A stretch of DNA of 64,000 nt, taken from the NCBI GenBank assembly GCA_021521415.1, contig JAIQDT010003797.1:186001-250000 (forward strand), in the 5' to 3' direction. This document shows, piece after piece, positions 21,480 to 33,713 of the stretch (positions are counted from its first letter, which is position 1; each line of letters starts with the position of its first letter). The stretch comes from Bidens hawaiensis. Lineage: Eukaryota > Streptophyta > Magnoliopsida > Asterales > Asteraceae. The position numbers were made by a program, and so were the translations under genes. The notes under the pieces are model-generated. The model saw nothing but the letters and a program-made list of their open reading frames with translations. It did not search any database and was not told the DNA's origin.

Positions 21480-22628
21480 ATGGGTGCTGGTGGTCGGATG
21501 AATGTTGCTGATACCACCGAAGACAAACCTATCGCCCACAAACGTGTTCCAGTCTCAAAACCTCCATTCGAGCTTAGCGATCTCAAGAAAGCCATTCCAC
21601 CACATTGTTTCAAGCGTTCTCTTGTACGCTCTTTTGCAGCGGTTTTCCGTGATTTTGTCCTAGTGGGTGCCTTATACTATCTCGCAGATAATTTCATTCC
21701 CCTCCTTCCTAAACCCTTGGCTTATGTCGCATGGCCAGTTTATTGGTTCTTCCAAGGTGCTTATCTTATGGGTTTGTGGGTCATAGGCCACGAGTGCGGC
21801 CATCACGGGTTTAGTGAATATCCATGGATCGATGACACCATTGGGTTCATCGTCCACTCATTGATCCTCACTCCATACTTCGGATTCAAATACAGCCACC
21901 GTACCCACCATGCTAACACCAACTCCATTGAGTATGATGAGGTCTGGATCCCCAGACGCAAGTCTGATAAACTATATTCCGAAATTCTAAACAACCCACT
22001 CGGATCGTTTATGGTATTTGTGTTCAAGATCCTTCTTGGCTTTCCATTGTACTTTATATTCAACTTTTATGGGAGGAAGTACGAGAAGGGAATCACGAGT
22101 CACTTTTACCCATTCAGTCCTATCTTTAACGACAGCGAGCGCTTTCAGATTTTCCTCACTGATCTTGGAGTTTTTGCTACTTGTTATGCAGTTTACCGTG
22201 CTGCCGCAATCATGGGCACCCAATGGGTGATTAACATCTATGGAATGCCCATGCTAGTCATGACTGGTTTCTTTATCTTACTCACGTATCTACACCACAC
22301 TCACCCTTCCATCCCTCACTACGACTCAACCGAGTGGGACTGGCTTCGAGGTGCTCTAGCCACCGTAGACAGAAACTTTGGATTCTTGAACCATGCTTTC
22401 CATGACGTAACTCGAACCCACACCGTTCACCATCTTTTCCCCACAATTCCGCATTACCATACCTTCGAAGCTAGAGCAGCCGTGTTGCCTATTTTGGGTG
22501 ATTACTACAAGTACGATGATACACCCATTCTAAAGGCCATCTGGAGAGAGACAAAGGATTGCATTTTTATTGAACCTGACGAAGCTGCTAATGAACAGAA
22601 GAAAGGTATCTACTGGTTTCACAAATAA
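21480..22628 (+). CDS. FAD2-like: FAD2-like membrane fatty acid desaturase (diverged type)
   Basis: An intact 382-residue protein of normal FAD2 length, starting MGAGGRM like family members. FAD2 enzymes are ER membrane proteins that modify the delta-12 position of oleoyl or linoleoyl groups on phosphatidylcholine, using cytochrome b5 and a di-iron centre. The three His boxes are HECGHH (104-109), HRTHH (140-144) and HTVHH (314-318), with hydrophobic segments around 53-70, 80-103, 176-195 and 225-270. Canonical oleate desaturases usually have Ala before box 1, HRRHH and HVAHH. Here they are Gly103, HRTHH and HTVHH, as in diverged acetylenases, conjugases and related enzymes. The C-terminus (GIYWFHK) is aromatic-rich as in ER-retained FAD2s but ends one residue short of the usual aromatic. 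The product cannot be told from sequence alone. Two broken relatives lie at 33.3 and 36.2 kb. Confidence 0.95.
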   Translation: MGAGGRMNVADTTEDKPIAHKRVPVSKPPFELSDLKKAIPPHCFKRSLVRSFAAVFRDFVLVGALYYLADNFIPLLPKPLAYVAWPVYWFFQGAYLMGLWVIGHECGHHGFSEYPWIDDTIGFIVHSLILTPYFGFKYSHRTHHANTNSIEYDEVWIPRRKSDKLYSEILNNPLGSFMVFVFKILLGFPLYFIFNFYGRKYEKGITSHFYPFSPIFNDSERFQIFLTDLGVFATCYAVYRAAAIMGTQWVINIYGMPMLVMTGFFILLTYLHHTHPSIPHYDSTEWDWLRGALATVDRNFGFLNHAFHDVTRTHTVHHLFPTIPHYHTFEARAAVLPILGDYYKYDDTPILKAIWRETKDCIFIEPDEAANEQKKGIYWFHK

Positions 22629-23378
22629 ACAAGCCACCAAACAATTGGATTTACGTTGACAAACACTTGCTTCAGTTTGTTATCCTTGGCATTAAGTACG
22701 TTGTATGAACATGTGTTTTATGGTTTTTTCTCTTTGGTGTTACGTCGTATAATAACATGTCATCTTTCAAAAAAAAGTTAATGGTAAAATGTTGTTTTTT
22801 ATATATATGCAAGGTAAATTGGTTTTTTATATGCATCCAAGGTTAATAAAAAAACTAAGTTGGATAAATATATATACAAATTAGGATGAATAATGATTAG
22901 GGGTGAAAAAAAAACCTGGGTTATCCCGAAACATATATAGGTGACGGACATTTAGATCGATATGTGACCACGATGAAATTAAAAACAAAAAAATACTTCA
23001 CCAATAGAGGATTATAGGCGGAAGACATAATGAATTGTTATAACATGATATAGATATATTATGAAAATGATATATGCGTTTTAACTTGCCAATATTTTGT
23101 TTTGTCTAATACATGAGAGCCTTTTTTCCTGTACTCACGCAAATCATGTAGGGATAACAAGCCAGGGTTTAGCCTTGTAAAAGTTATGGTATTTATTTAA
23201 ATTATACTAATATAGAGATCAGGATGATAATAAAACAACAAGAAGCAAAAAAATATAAATAAGGGTCGTATCCTCTTAACTATTTTTCACTAAACTGACC
23301 ACTAAACTGACCACTCCCTCAAGTTTAACATTAATACAATTCAAAACTTTTCTATTTTTTGTTTGTTATTTTATTATC

Positions 23379-23427
<49 letters not shown>

Positions 23428-24574
23428 ATTGTTTTTTAAAACACATTTTTTAAGATTTTTAAATATTTTTTTATATTTTTCAAATGACTTTTTATTTTTT
23501 TAAATAACAAATTTTTTTTCTAATTTAAAATAAACATTTTTTTATTTAAAAATACGTTCTTTTTCTATAATTTATTTTTAGAGAGTGTTTTTAAATAGTT
23601 TTTAGAGTTAGTCTGTACTTTTAAAACAAATTCATATTGTTTGTTATAAAATAAAAAAAATATTGTTTTTACGTAATAAACTGCACAAATATTATGAATT
23701 GAGAATAAATATCTAAGGTTATATGATAATTAATATTTTAACATGAATATCTATATCTATATCTATATTATATATAATGCATAAGATATGGGCAAATTAA
23801 GACACCACATTTTTAAGTAATTTACAATTTTTAATGGCTAATGTATATCTTATATAGCATCCAAGATAAGGACAAACTTGTCCATTACAAAATATGCCTT
23901 GAAATAGTTACAATATAGCCCCTTCAACTTTACTCAATTTTTATAAATTTTAAGAAATTGTTACTATTTGGACCTTTATCTTTACACATATAATTCTTTT
24001 AATTTTAATTGTTAATAACTTCCCACCAACGATTTTCTAACGACCATAACTTTTTCATACAATAATATTTTTTATAAAAAAATGCACCATAAAAATGAGC
24101 ATTTTATTGTCTTTAATTTGGGTATGGTTTTGCTATAATTTTTCAAATAAATAAATTAACATATTACGTATGGGTATTCACAATTTGGTTTTAACGGTTT
24201 CAAAGTTATACCGTGAGCCAAACCGTTGGTTTGATTTTTTTGTTATTGAGAACCGAAACTTAACCCTTGAAACTTTAAACCGAATCATTACTAATAGTTT
24301 GGTTTCATTAATTGAACTTCAATAATAAATTTATCGTCGGATCCGGTTTTATATGGCCAATTTTCTGTATAAACCATAAACCAAATCCTTTGCTATGGTT
24401 TGAACATTCGGAAACTGACTGACAAAAAGTGATGATTGGTTCAAACGTTTTCAAGGGTTCAGACGTTTTCAAGGATTCAAACGAACCTTGAACATCCACA
24501 ATTGTTACATCATTACTATAATTTTTGTTTCCCGCCACATCGCTCGGGCACCCGTCTAGTAGTGATTATATATG
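22629..24574. other. 3' flank of FAD2-like gene and AT-rich intergenic DNA
   Basis: The first 170 bases are the 3'-UTR and are also recognisable after the FAD2 relic at 33.46 kb. The rest is AT-rich with an ATT microsatellite (23381-23425), T/A homopolymers, and AAACCGAACC-like repeats near 24180-24500. No gene is supported. Confidence 0.6.
23381..23425. repeat. (TTA)n microsatellite
   Basis: About 14-15 TTA units with little interruption. Confidence 0.9.
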
Positions 24575-25217
24575 TGCAATGCCCCAAACTTGGACACCTT
24601 ACTTAGCGTTGAATTTACACATGAATACAACTTAATTTATCATAGTTTATTAAAACTTTCGCCGAACATTTATACGACAAAATAATCATTCAAAACATAT
24701 AGGTCTTGCAACATTCTAATCATATCATGTCACACATTTTCTTCTTCGGATGTCGGTCAATCTTCCAATTGCCTCGTGCCTCAAGTTTTCCATATGCATC
24801 TAGCACACGCATGCATACTAAAAGTCAGCTATGCTAAGTGGGTTCACATTTTCTTCTTCGGATGTCGGTCAATCTTCCAATTGCCTCGTGCCTCAAGTTT
24901 TCCATATGCATCTAGCACACACATGCATACTAAAAGTCAGCTATGCTAAGTGGGTTTTAATTTATCAGGAAACATGTCATACTTACACGTTTATACATAT
25001 TTCTATATGAAGATACACATATATATACATATTTCTATATGAAGATACACATATCATTATTCAATTGTTCTATGTTCATTATTTGTACAAAGTTTATTAA
25101 CATTCAAATCATATATACTTACCAAATTCACGTTTAACACTTACCTTAACCAATCAAGAGTATGTTCGAAGTCAGCAGTCTATGCCTATACTGCAGGTCA
25201 TGAACACGCACAAGGTC
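24575..25217 (-). mobile_element. Relic of a gypsy LTR of the neighbouring family
   Basis: It begins TGCAATGCCCC and shares the order of motifs (CTTCTTCGGATG, then ACTAAAAGTCAGCTATGCT) with the LTR at 25218-27809, but is strongly diverged. It is cut off where that LTR starts, so the younger element probably landed in this older one. A 112-bp direct duplication lies within it. Confidence 0.45.
24733..24956. repeat. 112-bp tandem duplication
   Basis: 24733-24844 repeats at 24845-24956 with about one difference. It lies in the LTR relic and looks very recent. Confidence 0.9.
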
Positions 25218-27809
25218 TGTAAGGCCTCGTCGCCGGTGCCCTACATTTCATGTCGGATTTACTCATAATCACAGTTCTTAAAATCAGAGTTAAGTAAAAC
25301 ATTTCATGGAACATAAAACATCAATCATTAATTACAATTATTTTCAAATCTTGTCTTTACATATAACATAGAACATCATATCACTTCTTCTTCCGATGCC
25401 AGTCTTTCAAGTCCATGCCATGTGTCCCTCTCTCAAGCTAGCCGTTTCATTGTAGTCACCTGCGTGCTTACTAAAAGTCAGCTACGCTGAATGAGTTCTA
25501 GTTAATTAGGCAACATACATTACATTCTCGTACATTCCTTCACGTATCCAAAGACACGTATTAAACCTTAACCTTGTGTAAATATCCATAAGAGGAACGT
25601 CACGTAATATCTATTAAAAGAACTATTACTATTGCCCATACTATAAATTCTCCATAGGAGGAACAATCTATATATATTATCCATAGAAGGAACACTATGA
25701 AATATCCATAGAAGGAACGCTATACATTATCCATAGAAGGAAATCTATATACTTATACATTATTCATAGAAGGAACTCTATATATTATCTATAGAAGAAA
25801 CACCATATACGTTATTATTTAATATCCATTTAAGGAACACTAATAAGATCCACAGACGTTATCTACATATCACTTCCCAGGTCTATATCCAATAGAAGTT
25901 AGAGAGATTTGCCATCCTAACTTACTATATCAGACATAGAGCCCGCATAATGTTCATATACTTGCTTCCACATACCATACGTACAAAATCATCTTCCTTG
26001 GCGCTACGTGCAATATCCTAAGATCGTTCACCCACCGACAAGCATTCATTCATAACCTCAATATAATATTTCACATAAATCATCTAGGGCATACACTTAC
26101 CACTTAAGGTAAGTGTATTAACATTTCACATTGAGTATGCACACAGCCCCGAAAACATAACAAGAAAATGGGGCTAGAAACTCACATGGATCTTGTTACG
26201 TTCTCCGTTCACTGTTATCCCTTTCTTTAACTGTGCTCGGCTATCTGTAGCATCCTGAAATTTCTAAAATAGTATTTAATATATTAATTGCGTAGGGTGA
26301 ATAATAGAGTTAGTAAAATATTAAAGAATTAATAAAATAATAAAGATGGAAGGTTAAGTAGGATAATTAAATGGTATAAGTTTGGACCAAAAAGGAAAGA
26401 TGGGCCTTAGGTCCATGGGCTTAAGGGAGTATAAATACCCCTTAAACCCTAATCCTTTCCATTTTTATCCATCTCTACATGAAGCCTACACCATCAAAAA
26501 TACACACTAACACTCTCCTATATCCCAAGCTAAGATCCAAAGGTGGAAACCCGAACCCGTTGGTGCTTGAACCTTGTAACGAACCATAACAACATCGAGA
26601 CTAGACCATGTTCGTAAACCGACTCGTTTATGGTATGTTTATAGTTAGAAATCGTTTACTTTGGTTCGGATTCGTGTAAAAATCCTAGATCTGAGTATAC
26701 ATGGTAAAAAAGAATCCAATGATACAAAACATACTGAAATTTGTTTATATTTGATGGGTTAATCAATTGATAAATGAGCCGCACCTATATACATAAATCG
26801 CACCTTTTAAAACGAGATGTTTAAGTATTTGGACGGTCGGGGTTTGTAGGTGCTGGTTAGACGAATCCAATGATACCAAAATCATGCTGTCTCGTCATGA
26901 TTTGAGGGATTAATTGCAGATCTAATAGGGTTGACTGCTTCTGTTCTTATCAATTTAGACTTTGAACCCTTAGTCAAAGTTTGGATAAAAACATATGCTA
27001 ATTTGTTATTATGAACAGATCGAGATGACGAATCGGGTAATTCCTTACTCACCCAGTTCGTTATGTCAAGATAACGAATCTGGTGATTCGTTACTAACAA
27101 ATTCGTTACTAACACCCTATTAAGGCTTGGTATTAACCCATAAATGTTTCCCTTACCGTTTTTGGCCAAAACTTGACCCGTGTAACCATGAAGCTTGGAC
27201 CTTTATGGTTTAAAACGTTCAAAGGCTAGATCTAGGGTTTCCTTTATGAACCGTATATAGCCATGAGTTCGTTAAGTCCATTTAAACATCAAGTTTGCAT
27301 TTTATGAGATATCTATACCCGATCTACTCTAGGGTTGAGTTTTAGGGCAAACCGTTCCTAAAAACATAACCTTTAAAGATAAAGAGCGTACCTTTACTCG
27401 TTTTTAGGGTACAGGTTAGCTTGATTATGAATTTAATATTGTATCTTGCTTAAATATCCAAGATCTATCAATCTTTATCTCGGTTTTTGGTCTTGGATTA
27501 CTCCTCTAGCTCGCGCCGTATATGGAAGGTGGTTATGTGTGTGTTTTAGAGTGTGTAGAAAGGCTATGGTGTAGAGATGGATAGAAATGGAAAGGATTTG
27601 GTTTTTAAGGGTATTTGTACTCCCTTAAGACCATGGACTTAAGTCCCATCTTTCTTTTTTGGTCCATAATTAATTCCACCTAATAGCCTACTTATCCTTC
27701 CATCTTTATTGATTTATTCTTTTATTATTTCTCTACTAGTCCGAGTAAACTATTATGCCATAAATAATAATATATTAAATATTATTCTTTGAAATTTCGG
27801 GATGTTACA
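25218..27809 (-). repeat. 3' LTR of the gag-only gypsy element
   Basis: 2592 bp. 25218-26250 and 27108-27809 match the other LTR (29859-30925 and about 31758-32445), but the middle (26251-27107) does not. A degenerate array of about 25-bp units (core CCATAGAAGGAAC) lies at 25580-25850. Confidence 0.88.
26251..27107 (+). mobile_element. LTR fragment inserted head-to-head inside the 3' LTR
   Basis: It starts TGTAGCATCCTGAAATTTC on the + strand, an LTR start of the same superfamily in opposite orientation. It includes a plausible promoter (GGGAGTATAAATACCCC near 26429-26445). It replaces the middle of the host LTR. The right boundary is approximate and no TSD was found. Confidence 0.5.
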
Positions 27810-29858
27810 AGTCTAACTTCCTTAAAAGAGGTTTCATCCCCAAAACCTACTTACTAATTGCTCACACACTTTGTTGAATCGTCTCAGTTTCCTGGGTTAT
27901 CCTTCTTACTCCTGACTTTGCAGTCACCGAGTGGTGTTAATGTGTCTTTGCTATTAAGGTAGCTTGTCCATGAGGCCCTCGATTTACCAAGTCTCGTCTC
28001 GTCCTTACAAGGGACATTGTTTCGTACTATTTAACACTATTGCCTAAAACGACATTTTATCAAAACATAGTAATCATTCATAACCAATATGCATCCAAGA
28101 CAATTCATATCATAATTAATAAACACCAGTCTAACCTTCAATATAAAACAACACGCATTGAGTCGTTAATAAGTCAAACATAGATTAAAACTTATGGCTA
28201 TTAGCTAGCCTTGTTTAATGGTCTTCTCTAAGCTAACGGAGGAAACTATTAAGCCTCAAGCATTCTTCTCTGCTCCGCACTCGTCCCTTGGCTTCTGACA
28301 GTCCCTTGCTAGGTGTCTATGCCCTCCACAGTTATGACACCTATGGTGATCCTTGCACTCCTAGGAGGAATGTCCTGCTTTCCCACACCTGTAGCAAACA
28401 CCTAATCCTATTCTGCACTATCTCGGGTGCTTCTTTCCATATTTTTCACAAACAGTGAACTCCTCATGCCTTGCCTTCTTCTTACGTGGATCCTATTTAT
28501 TAGCTTCATTTGGTTTTGAGGTCAGGTTATTTCTCTTCAGTTCTGGCTTCTCCTCTTCACTGATGGAAAGGTCCTCATAAACCATCTCGGCCAATTCCAC
28601 AGCCGAGTTAAATGTTGCGGGTTTACTAGCCTTAATTAAAGTGTGAACATTCTGTGGGAGTCCCCTGATGTAACACTTGATCCTCTTAGCTTCAGTGTTC
28701 ACCATGTCAGGTACCAGCCAGACATGCAGTTGAATTCAGTAGTATACTCACGGTGTGTCATCTTTCCCGCTTTCAAGTTCAGGAACTTCATCTCAGCTCT
28801 TTCACTTCGGCATCAACACAGAACCTCTTAATCACCAACTCTCTCAGATCGTCCCATCTCATTGCCTTAATCTCATCCCGACTCTTTCTATACTCCACAC
28901 TTTCCCACCAATACATAGCTTCATCACCAAATGACTGAGTAGCATAACCCACTGTTTGGTCGGGACGGAAATCGCTGATTCGGATAACCTTGTCCATTGT
29001 AGTTATCCATTGGAGAGTAGCGATTGCGTCTCCCAAACTAGTTAGCTTTGGTGGGTCACAACCTTTGAACGACTTGTAGTTCCACCCACCTCGGCCTCTC
29101 TTCCTGTCAGCAACCTTCACAGATCGAACTTCACTCAAGTCATCCTTCTCTCCCTCATCATCCTTCTTACCATCACCCCTGCCCTCTCGGTGGTTCTTGC
29201 TTGACTTTCAGCAAACTTTTCAGGTTGTAGGTTCTTCACTGTTGCAGCTACGGCTTGAGCAATGGCGGCTTAAACAGCAGGGTTAAGTTGATACCCTTCA
29301 TTCTGACTCACTCCTCGCAAAGTCTCACTTGGCCCTTCAGCAAATTTAACAACTGGTTCTTCAACAGGTTCTCGGACAATGCGTGGCTACCACGACGTCC
29401 CGTACGACCTCCTTGTTCGACGATCTCTCTTGCTCCAGCCATTCGTATTCTATAAGGAAACACAAACATCCTCACTCAAGGAACTATTTAGTACAAGTAT
29501 AGTAAGGCTAACAGGTAATAATTGTGGCCAACTATGATTAGCTGATCACGTTACTTTCCGTGTCCTATACACTTCTACTTATGAGTCTATTTGTGCTAAT
29601 TCTACTTATAACAGTTAGACAATCAAACAGTTCATATCATCATATACTCCTATCCCTATCAATTAAGCTAACAGTCATACATCATTCTACTTTACATGTG
29701 GAGTTAATAACATACTTTACCTTTACTTAGCTTGCTTGAGTGACACATGGCTTTCTTGAACTGGCATCTTCTTTCTTTTCTAACTTAAATCCCATTCTCT
29801 ATTCGAGTCTAAGCATGTAGGATGCTTAAATCTCTCAAACTTTAATCTGATACCAACT
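27810..29858 (-). pseudogene. gag: Interior of gag-only gypsy element: gag with two zinc knuckles
   Basis: In the element's direction gag starts near 29440. The retrotransposon gag domain is seen in 29138-28788 (around YWWESVEYRKSRDEIKAMRW) and, in another frame, in 28705-28493 (CYIRGLPQNVHTLIKASKP). Two CCHC knuckles follow at about 28400-28300 (CYRCGKAGH-like and CHNCGGHRHLARDC), the first with a stop inside it. The sequence then passes straight to the 3' non-coding end and polypurine region (27810-28250). Protease, RT, RNase H and integrase are absent, not merely decayed. This matches gag-only non-autonomous elements (TR-GAG type), which need another element's pol. Confidence 0.8.
29846..29855 (-). 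other. Primer binding site of the gag-only gypsy element
   Basis: Minus strand TGGTATCAGA, three bases inside the 5' LTR; the core of the Met-tRNA complement. The following bases are mutated. Confidence 0.75.
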
Positions 29859-32445
29859 TGTAAGGCCCCGTCACCGGTGCCCTACATTTCATGTCGGATT
29901 TACTCATAAACACAGTTCTTAAAAATCAGAGTTAATTAAAACATTTCACATAACATAAAACATCAATCATTCATTACAATTATTTTCAAATTTTAACTTT
30001 ACATACAACATAGAACATCATATCACTTCTTCTTCCGATGCTAGTCTTTTAAGTTCATGCCATGTGTCCCTCTCTCAAGTCAACCGTTTCATTGTACTCA
30101 CCTACGTGTATACTAAAAGTCAGCAACGCTGAGTGAGTTCTAGTTAATTAGGAAACATACATTACATTGTCATACATTACTTCACGTATCCGAAGACACG
30201 TATTAATACCTTAACCTTGTGTAAATATCCATAAGAGGAACGTCACGTAATATCTATCAAAAGAACTATTACTATTGCCAATACTATATATTCTCCATAG
30301 GAGGAAAAATCTATATATATTATCCATAGAATGAACACTTTATATATTATTCATAGAAGGAACACTATGCAATATCCATAGAAGGAACGTTATACATTAT
30401 CCATAGAATGAACTCTATATACTATCAATAAAAGGAACACTATACATTATCCATAGAAGGAACTCTGTATATTATCCATAGAAGGAACACTATATACATT
30501 ATTATTTAATATCCATTTAAGGAACAGTAATAACATCCACAGACCTTATCTTTTCCCATGTCTATATCCAATAGAAGTTAGAGGGATTTGCCATCCTAAC
30601 CTACTATATCAAACATAGAGCCCGCATAATGTTCATACACTTGCTTCCACGTACCATACGTACAACTATAATCATCTTCATTGGCGCTACGTGCAATATC
30701 TGAAGATCGTTCACGCACCGAAAATCATTCATTCATAACCTCAATATAATATTTATCACATAAATCATCTAGGTAATACACCTAAGGTAAGTGTATTAAC
30801 ATTTCACATTGAGTATGCACACAGCCCCGAAAACATAACAAGGAAATGGGGCTAGAAACTCACATGGATCCTGTTACGTTCTTCGTTCTCTGTTATCCCT
30901 TTCTTTAACTTTGCTCCGCTAACTTTACATTAATTATATGTATTAATACTTGTCCTAATCACATTATACAGGTTTCACCAGAAATGGTTAAGTCTGGTCT
31001 ATTCTAATAGCATTGTATTTGAATACCTTGTATTCGAATATCATACATTTGTAATCTAATGGCATGTGATTAGAATACATTTATGTTAGCATTCACTTGT
31101 ATTAGAATACCTTTGTATTTGAATGGTATATGATTAGAATACATATGTGTTAGCATACAATTGTATCCTAATGGCATGTGATTAGAATACATTTGTATTC
31201 TAATGGCATGTGATTAGAATACATTTGTGTTAGCCTACATTTGTATTCTAATGGGCATATTGTATTCTAATGATCATATTGTATTCTAATGATCACATTG
31301 TATTCTAATGATCACATTTTATTCTAATTATCATATTGTATTCTAATGATCATTTAATGATCATATTGTATTCTAATGATCACATTGTATTCTAATGATC
31401 ATATTGTATTCTAATGAGTCCTTTGTATTTGAATGGCTCATTGTAATTGAATGATTCATTGTAATTGAGTGAGTCATTGTAACTTAATGATTCATTGTAA
31501 TTGAATGATTCATTGTAATCGAGTTCATGTCTTGTAATCGAGTTATAATGTATTCGAACATATATAGATGTATGCGAGTAGGCCAATGTATGTGAGTGTC
31601 TCATTGTATGCGAGTAGGCCAATGTATGTGACTGTCTCATTTTATGCGAGTATGCCAATGTATACGAGTATAATCTGTATTCAAATTTAATAATTTAATC
31701 GAATGAGCTGTAGGAATTTGGTCCGTTTGTTACCAATATCATTAGATCTCGGGACCTTAACACCCTATTATGGCTTGGTATCAACCCATAAATGTTTCCC
31801 TAACCGTTTTTGGCCAAAACTTAACCCGTGTAACCATAAAGCTTGGACCTTTATGGTTTAAATCGTTCAAAGGTTAGATCTAGGGTTTCCTTTATGAACC
31901 ATATATAGCCATGAGTTCGTTAAGTCCATTTTAAACATCAAGTTTGCATTTTTATGAGATATCTATACCCGATCTACTATAGGGTTGAGTTTTAGGGCAA
32001 ACCGTTCATAAAAACATAAATTTTTAAGATAAAGAACGTACCTTTACTCGTTTTTAGGGTACGGGTTAGCTTGCTTATGAACTTTAATATTGTATATTGC
32101 TTAAATATCCAAGATCTATCAATCTTTATCTCGGTTTTTGGTCTTGGATTACTCCTCTAGCTCGCGGCCGTATATGGATGGTTATGTGTGTGTTTAGAGT
32201 GTGTAGGGAGGCTATGGTGTAGAGATGGATAGAAATGAAAATGATTAGGTTTTTAAGGGGTATTTGTACGCCCTTAAGCCCATGGACTTAAGTCCCATCT
32301 TTCTTTTTTGGTCCAATTCCACCTAATAGCCTACTTATCCTTCCATCTTTATTATTTTATTTTTTTATTATTTCTCTGAGTAAACTATTATGCCATAAAT
32401 AACTAATATATTAAATATTATTCTTTGAAATTTTGGGATGTTACA
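29859..32445 (-). repeat. 5' LTR of the gag-only gypsy element
   Basis: 2587 bp. It carries the CCATAGAAGGAAC array (30220-30510) and a long degenerate array of TTGTATTCTAATGATCA and TTGTAATTGAATGA units (about 31000-31690). The region just before its right end contains the U3 promoter on the minus strand. Confidence 0.88.
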
Positions 32446-33330
32446 AGTCTAACCTCCTTAAAAGAGGTTTCGTCCCCGAAACCTACTTACTGATTGCTCA
32501 CACACTTTGTTGAATCGTCTCAGTTTCCTGGTTTATCCTTCTTACTCCTGACTTTGCAGTCACTGAGTGGTGTTCATGTGTTTTAGTTATTAAGGTAGCT
32601 TATCCATGAGACCCTCGATGTACCAAGTCTCGTCTCGTCCTTACAAGGGACGTTGTTTCGTACTATTTAACACTATTGCCTAAAACGACATTTTATCATA
32701 ACATAGTAATCATTCATAACCAACATGCATCCAAGACAATTCATATCATAATTAATAAACACCAGTCTAAACTTTAATATAAAACAACACGCATTGAGTC
32801 ATTAATAAGTCAAACATATATTAAAACTTATGGCTATTAGCTAGCCTTGTTAAATGGTGTTCTCTAAGCGAACGGAGGAAACTATTAAGCCTCAAGCATT
32901 CTTCTCTACTCCGCGCTCGTCCCTTGGCTTCCGACAGTCCCTTGCTAGGTGTCTATGCCCTCCACAGTTATGACACCTATGGTGATCCTTGCACTCCCAG
33001 GAGGAATGTCCTGCTTTCCCACACCTGTAGCAAACACCTAATCCTATTCTGCACTCTCTCGGGTGCTTCTTTCCATATTTTTCACAAACAGTGAACTCCT
33101 CATTCCTTGCCTTCTTCTTACGTGGATCCTATTTGTTAGCTTCATTTGGTTTTGAGGTCGGGTTATTTCTCTTCAGTTCAGGCTTCTCCTCTTCACTGAT
33201 GGCAAGATCCTCATAAACCATCTCGACCAATTCCACAGCCGAGTTAAATGTTGCGGATTTACTAGCCTTAATCAAAGTGTGAACATTCTGCGGGAGTCCC
33301 CTGATGTAACTTAATACTCTTAGCTTCAGT
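32446..33330 (-). pseudogene. gag: Second, truncated interior of the gag-only element
   Basis: Homologous to 27810-28690: polypurine region, 3' non-coding DNA, two CCHC knuckles (here the first knuckle has Trp instead of the stop), and the end of gag. It ends at about 33329-33331 in FAD2 sequence, with a shared GTG at the junction. It lacks pol in the same place as the other copy, so the pol-less form existed before the two copies arose. Confidence 0.85.
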
Positions 33331-33458
33331 GATTACTACAAGTACGATGATACACCCATTCTAAAGGCCATCGGAGAGAGACAAAGGATTGCATTTTTAT
33401 TGAACCTGACGAAGCTGATAATGGACAGAAGAAAGGTATCTACTGGTTTCACAAATAG
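33329..33458 (+). pseudogene. FAD2-like: FAD2-like pseudogene, 3' end only
   Basis: It matches the last 43 or so codons and stop of the intact gene at 21.5 kb, from GDYYKYDDTP to the WFHK end. One base is lost (ATCGGAG for ATCTGGAG), so it is frameshifted. About 150 bases of homologous 3'-UTR follow, so it derives from a genomic duplicate, not a processed transcript. Everything upstream was removed where the gypsy interior was joined. Confidence 0.92.
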
Positions 33459-33713
33459 ACAAGCGGTTCATTCTACGTTGACAAACCCGTTGTTTAAATA
33501 TATTTTCGTCTTGTATTATGTACGGCTGCTCTTTGGTATTTAGTTGTATAATAACGACTCATTTTCCAAAATAAAGTAATATTTGTGAAATGTTGTTTCT
33601 ATTGGATATAAAATTTTGAAAGAAATGTGTGCGTATGTTAGAAAAGTTATAAAACTTATATATATATAGAAGGAATTTTATTGTAATTACAAAAGTTGTC
33701 CCATATTCAATAT

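Larger units (their letters stand above)
25218..33330 (-). mobile_element. Gag-only Ty3/gypsy element, LTR-interior-LTR-truncated interior
   Basis: Two LTRs (25218-27809 and 29859-32445), each starting TGTAAGGCC and ending GGATGTTACA in the + view, flank a 2.05-kb interior with gag only. Beyond the second LTR the 3' part of the same interior repeats (32446-33330) and is cut at a FAD2 fragment. The primer site at 29846-29855 (minus TGGTATCAGA) sets the orientation. Long LTRs and a gag with two zinc knuckles resemble the Tekay/Del chromovirus lineage; without pol this is inference. The right end is truncated, so no TSD can be checked. Confidence 0.85.

Noticed and set aside
31392..31658. Open frame rich in YNES and YSHT repeats
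   Set aside because: It lies in the degenerate GATTACA-type array of an LTR and arises from the repeat.
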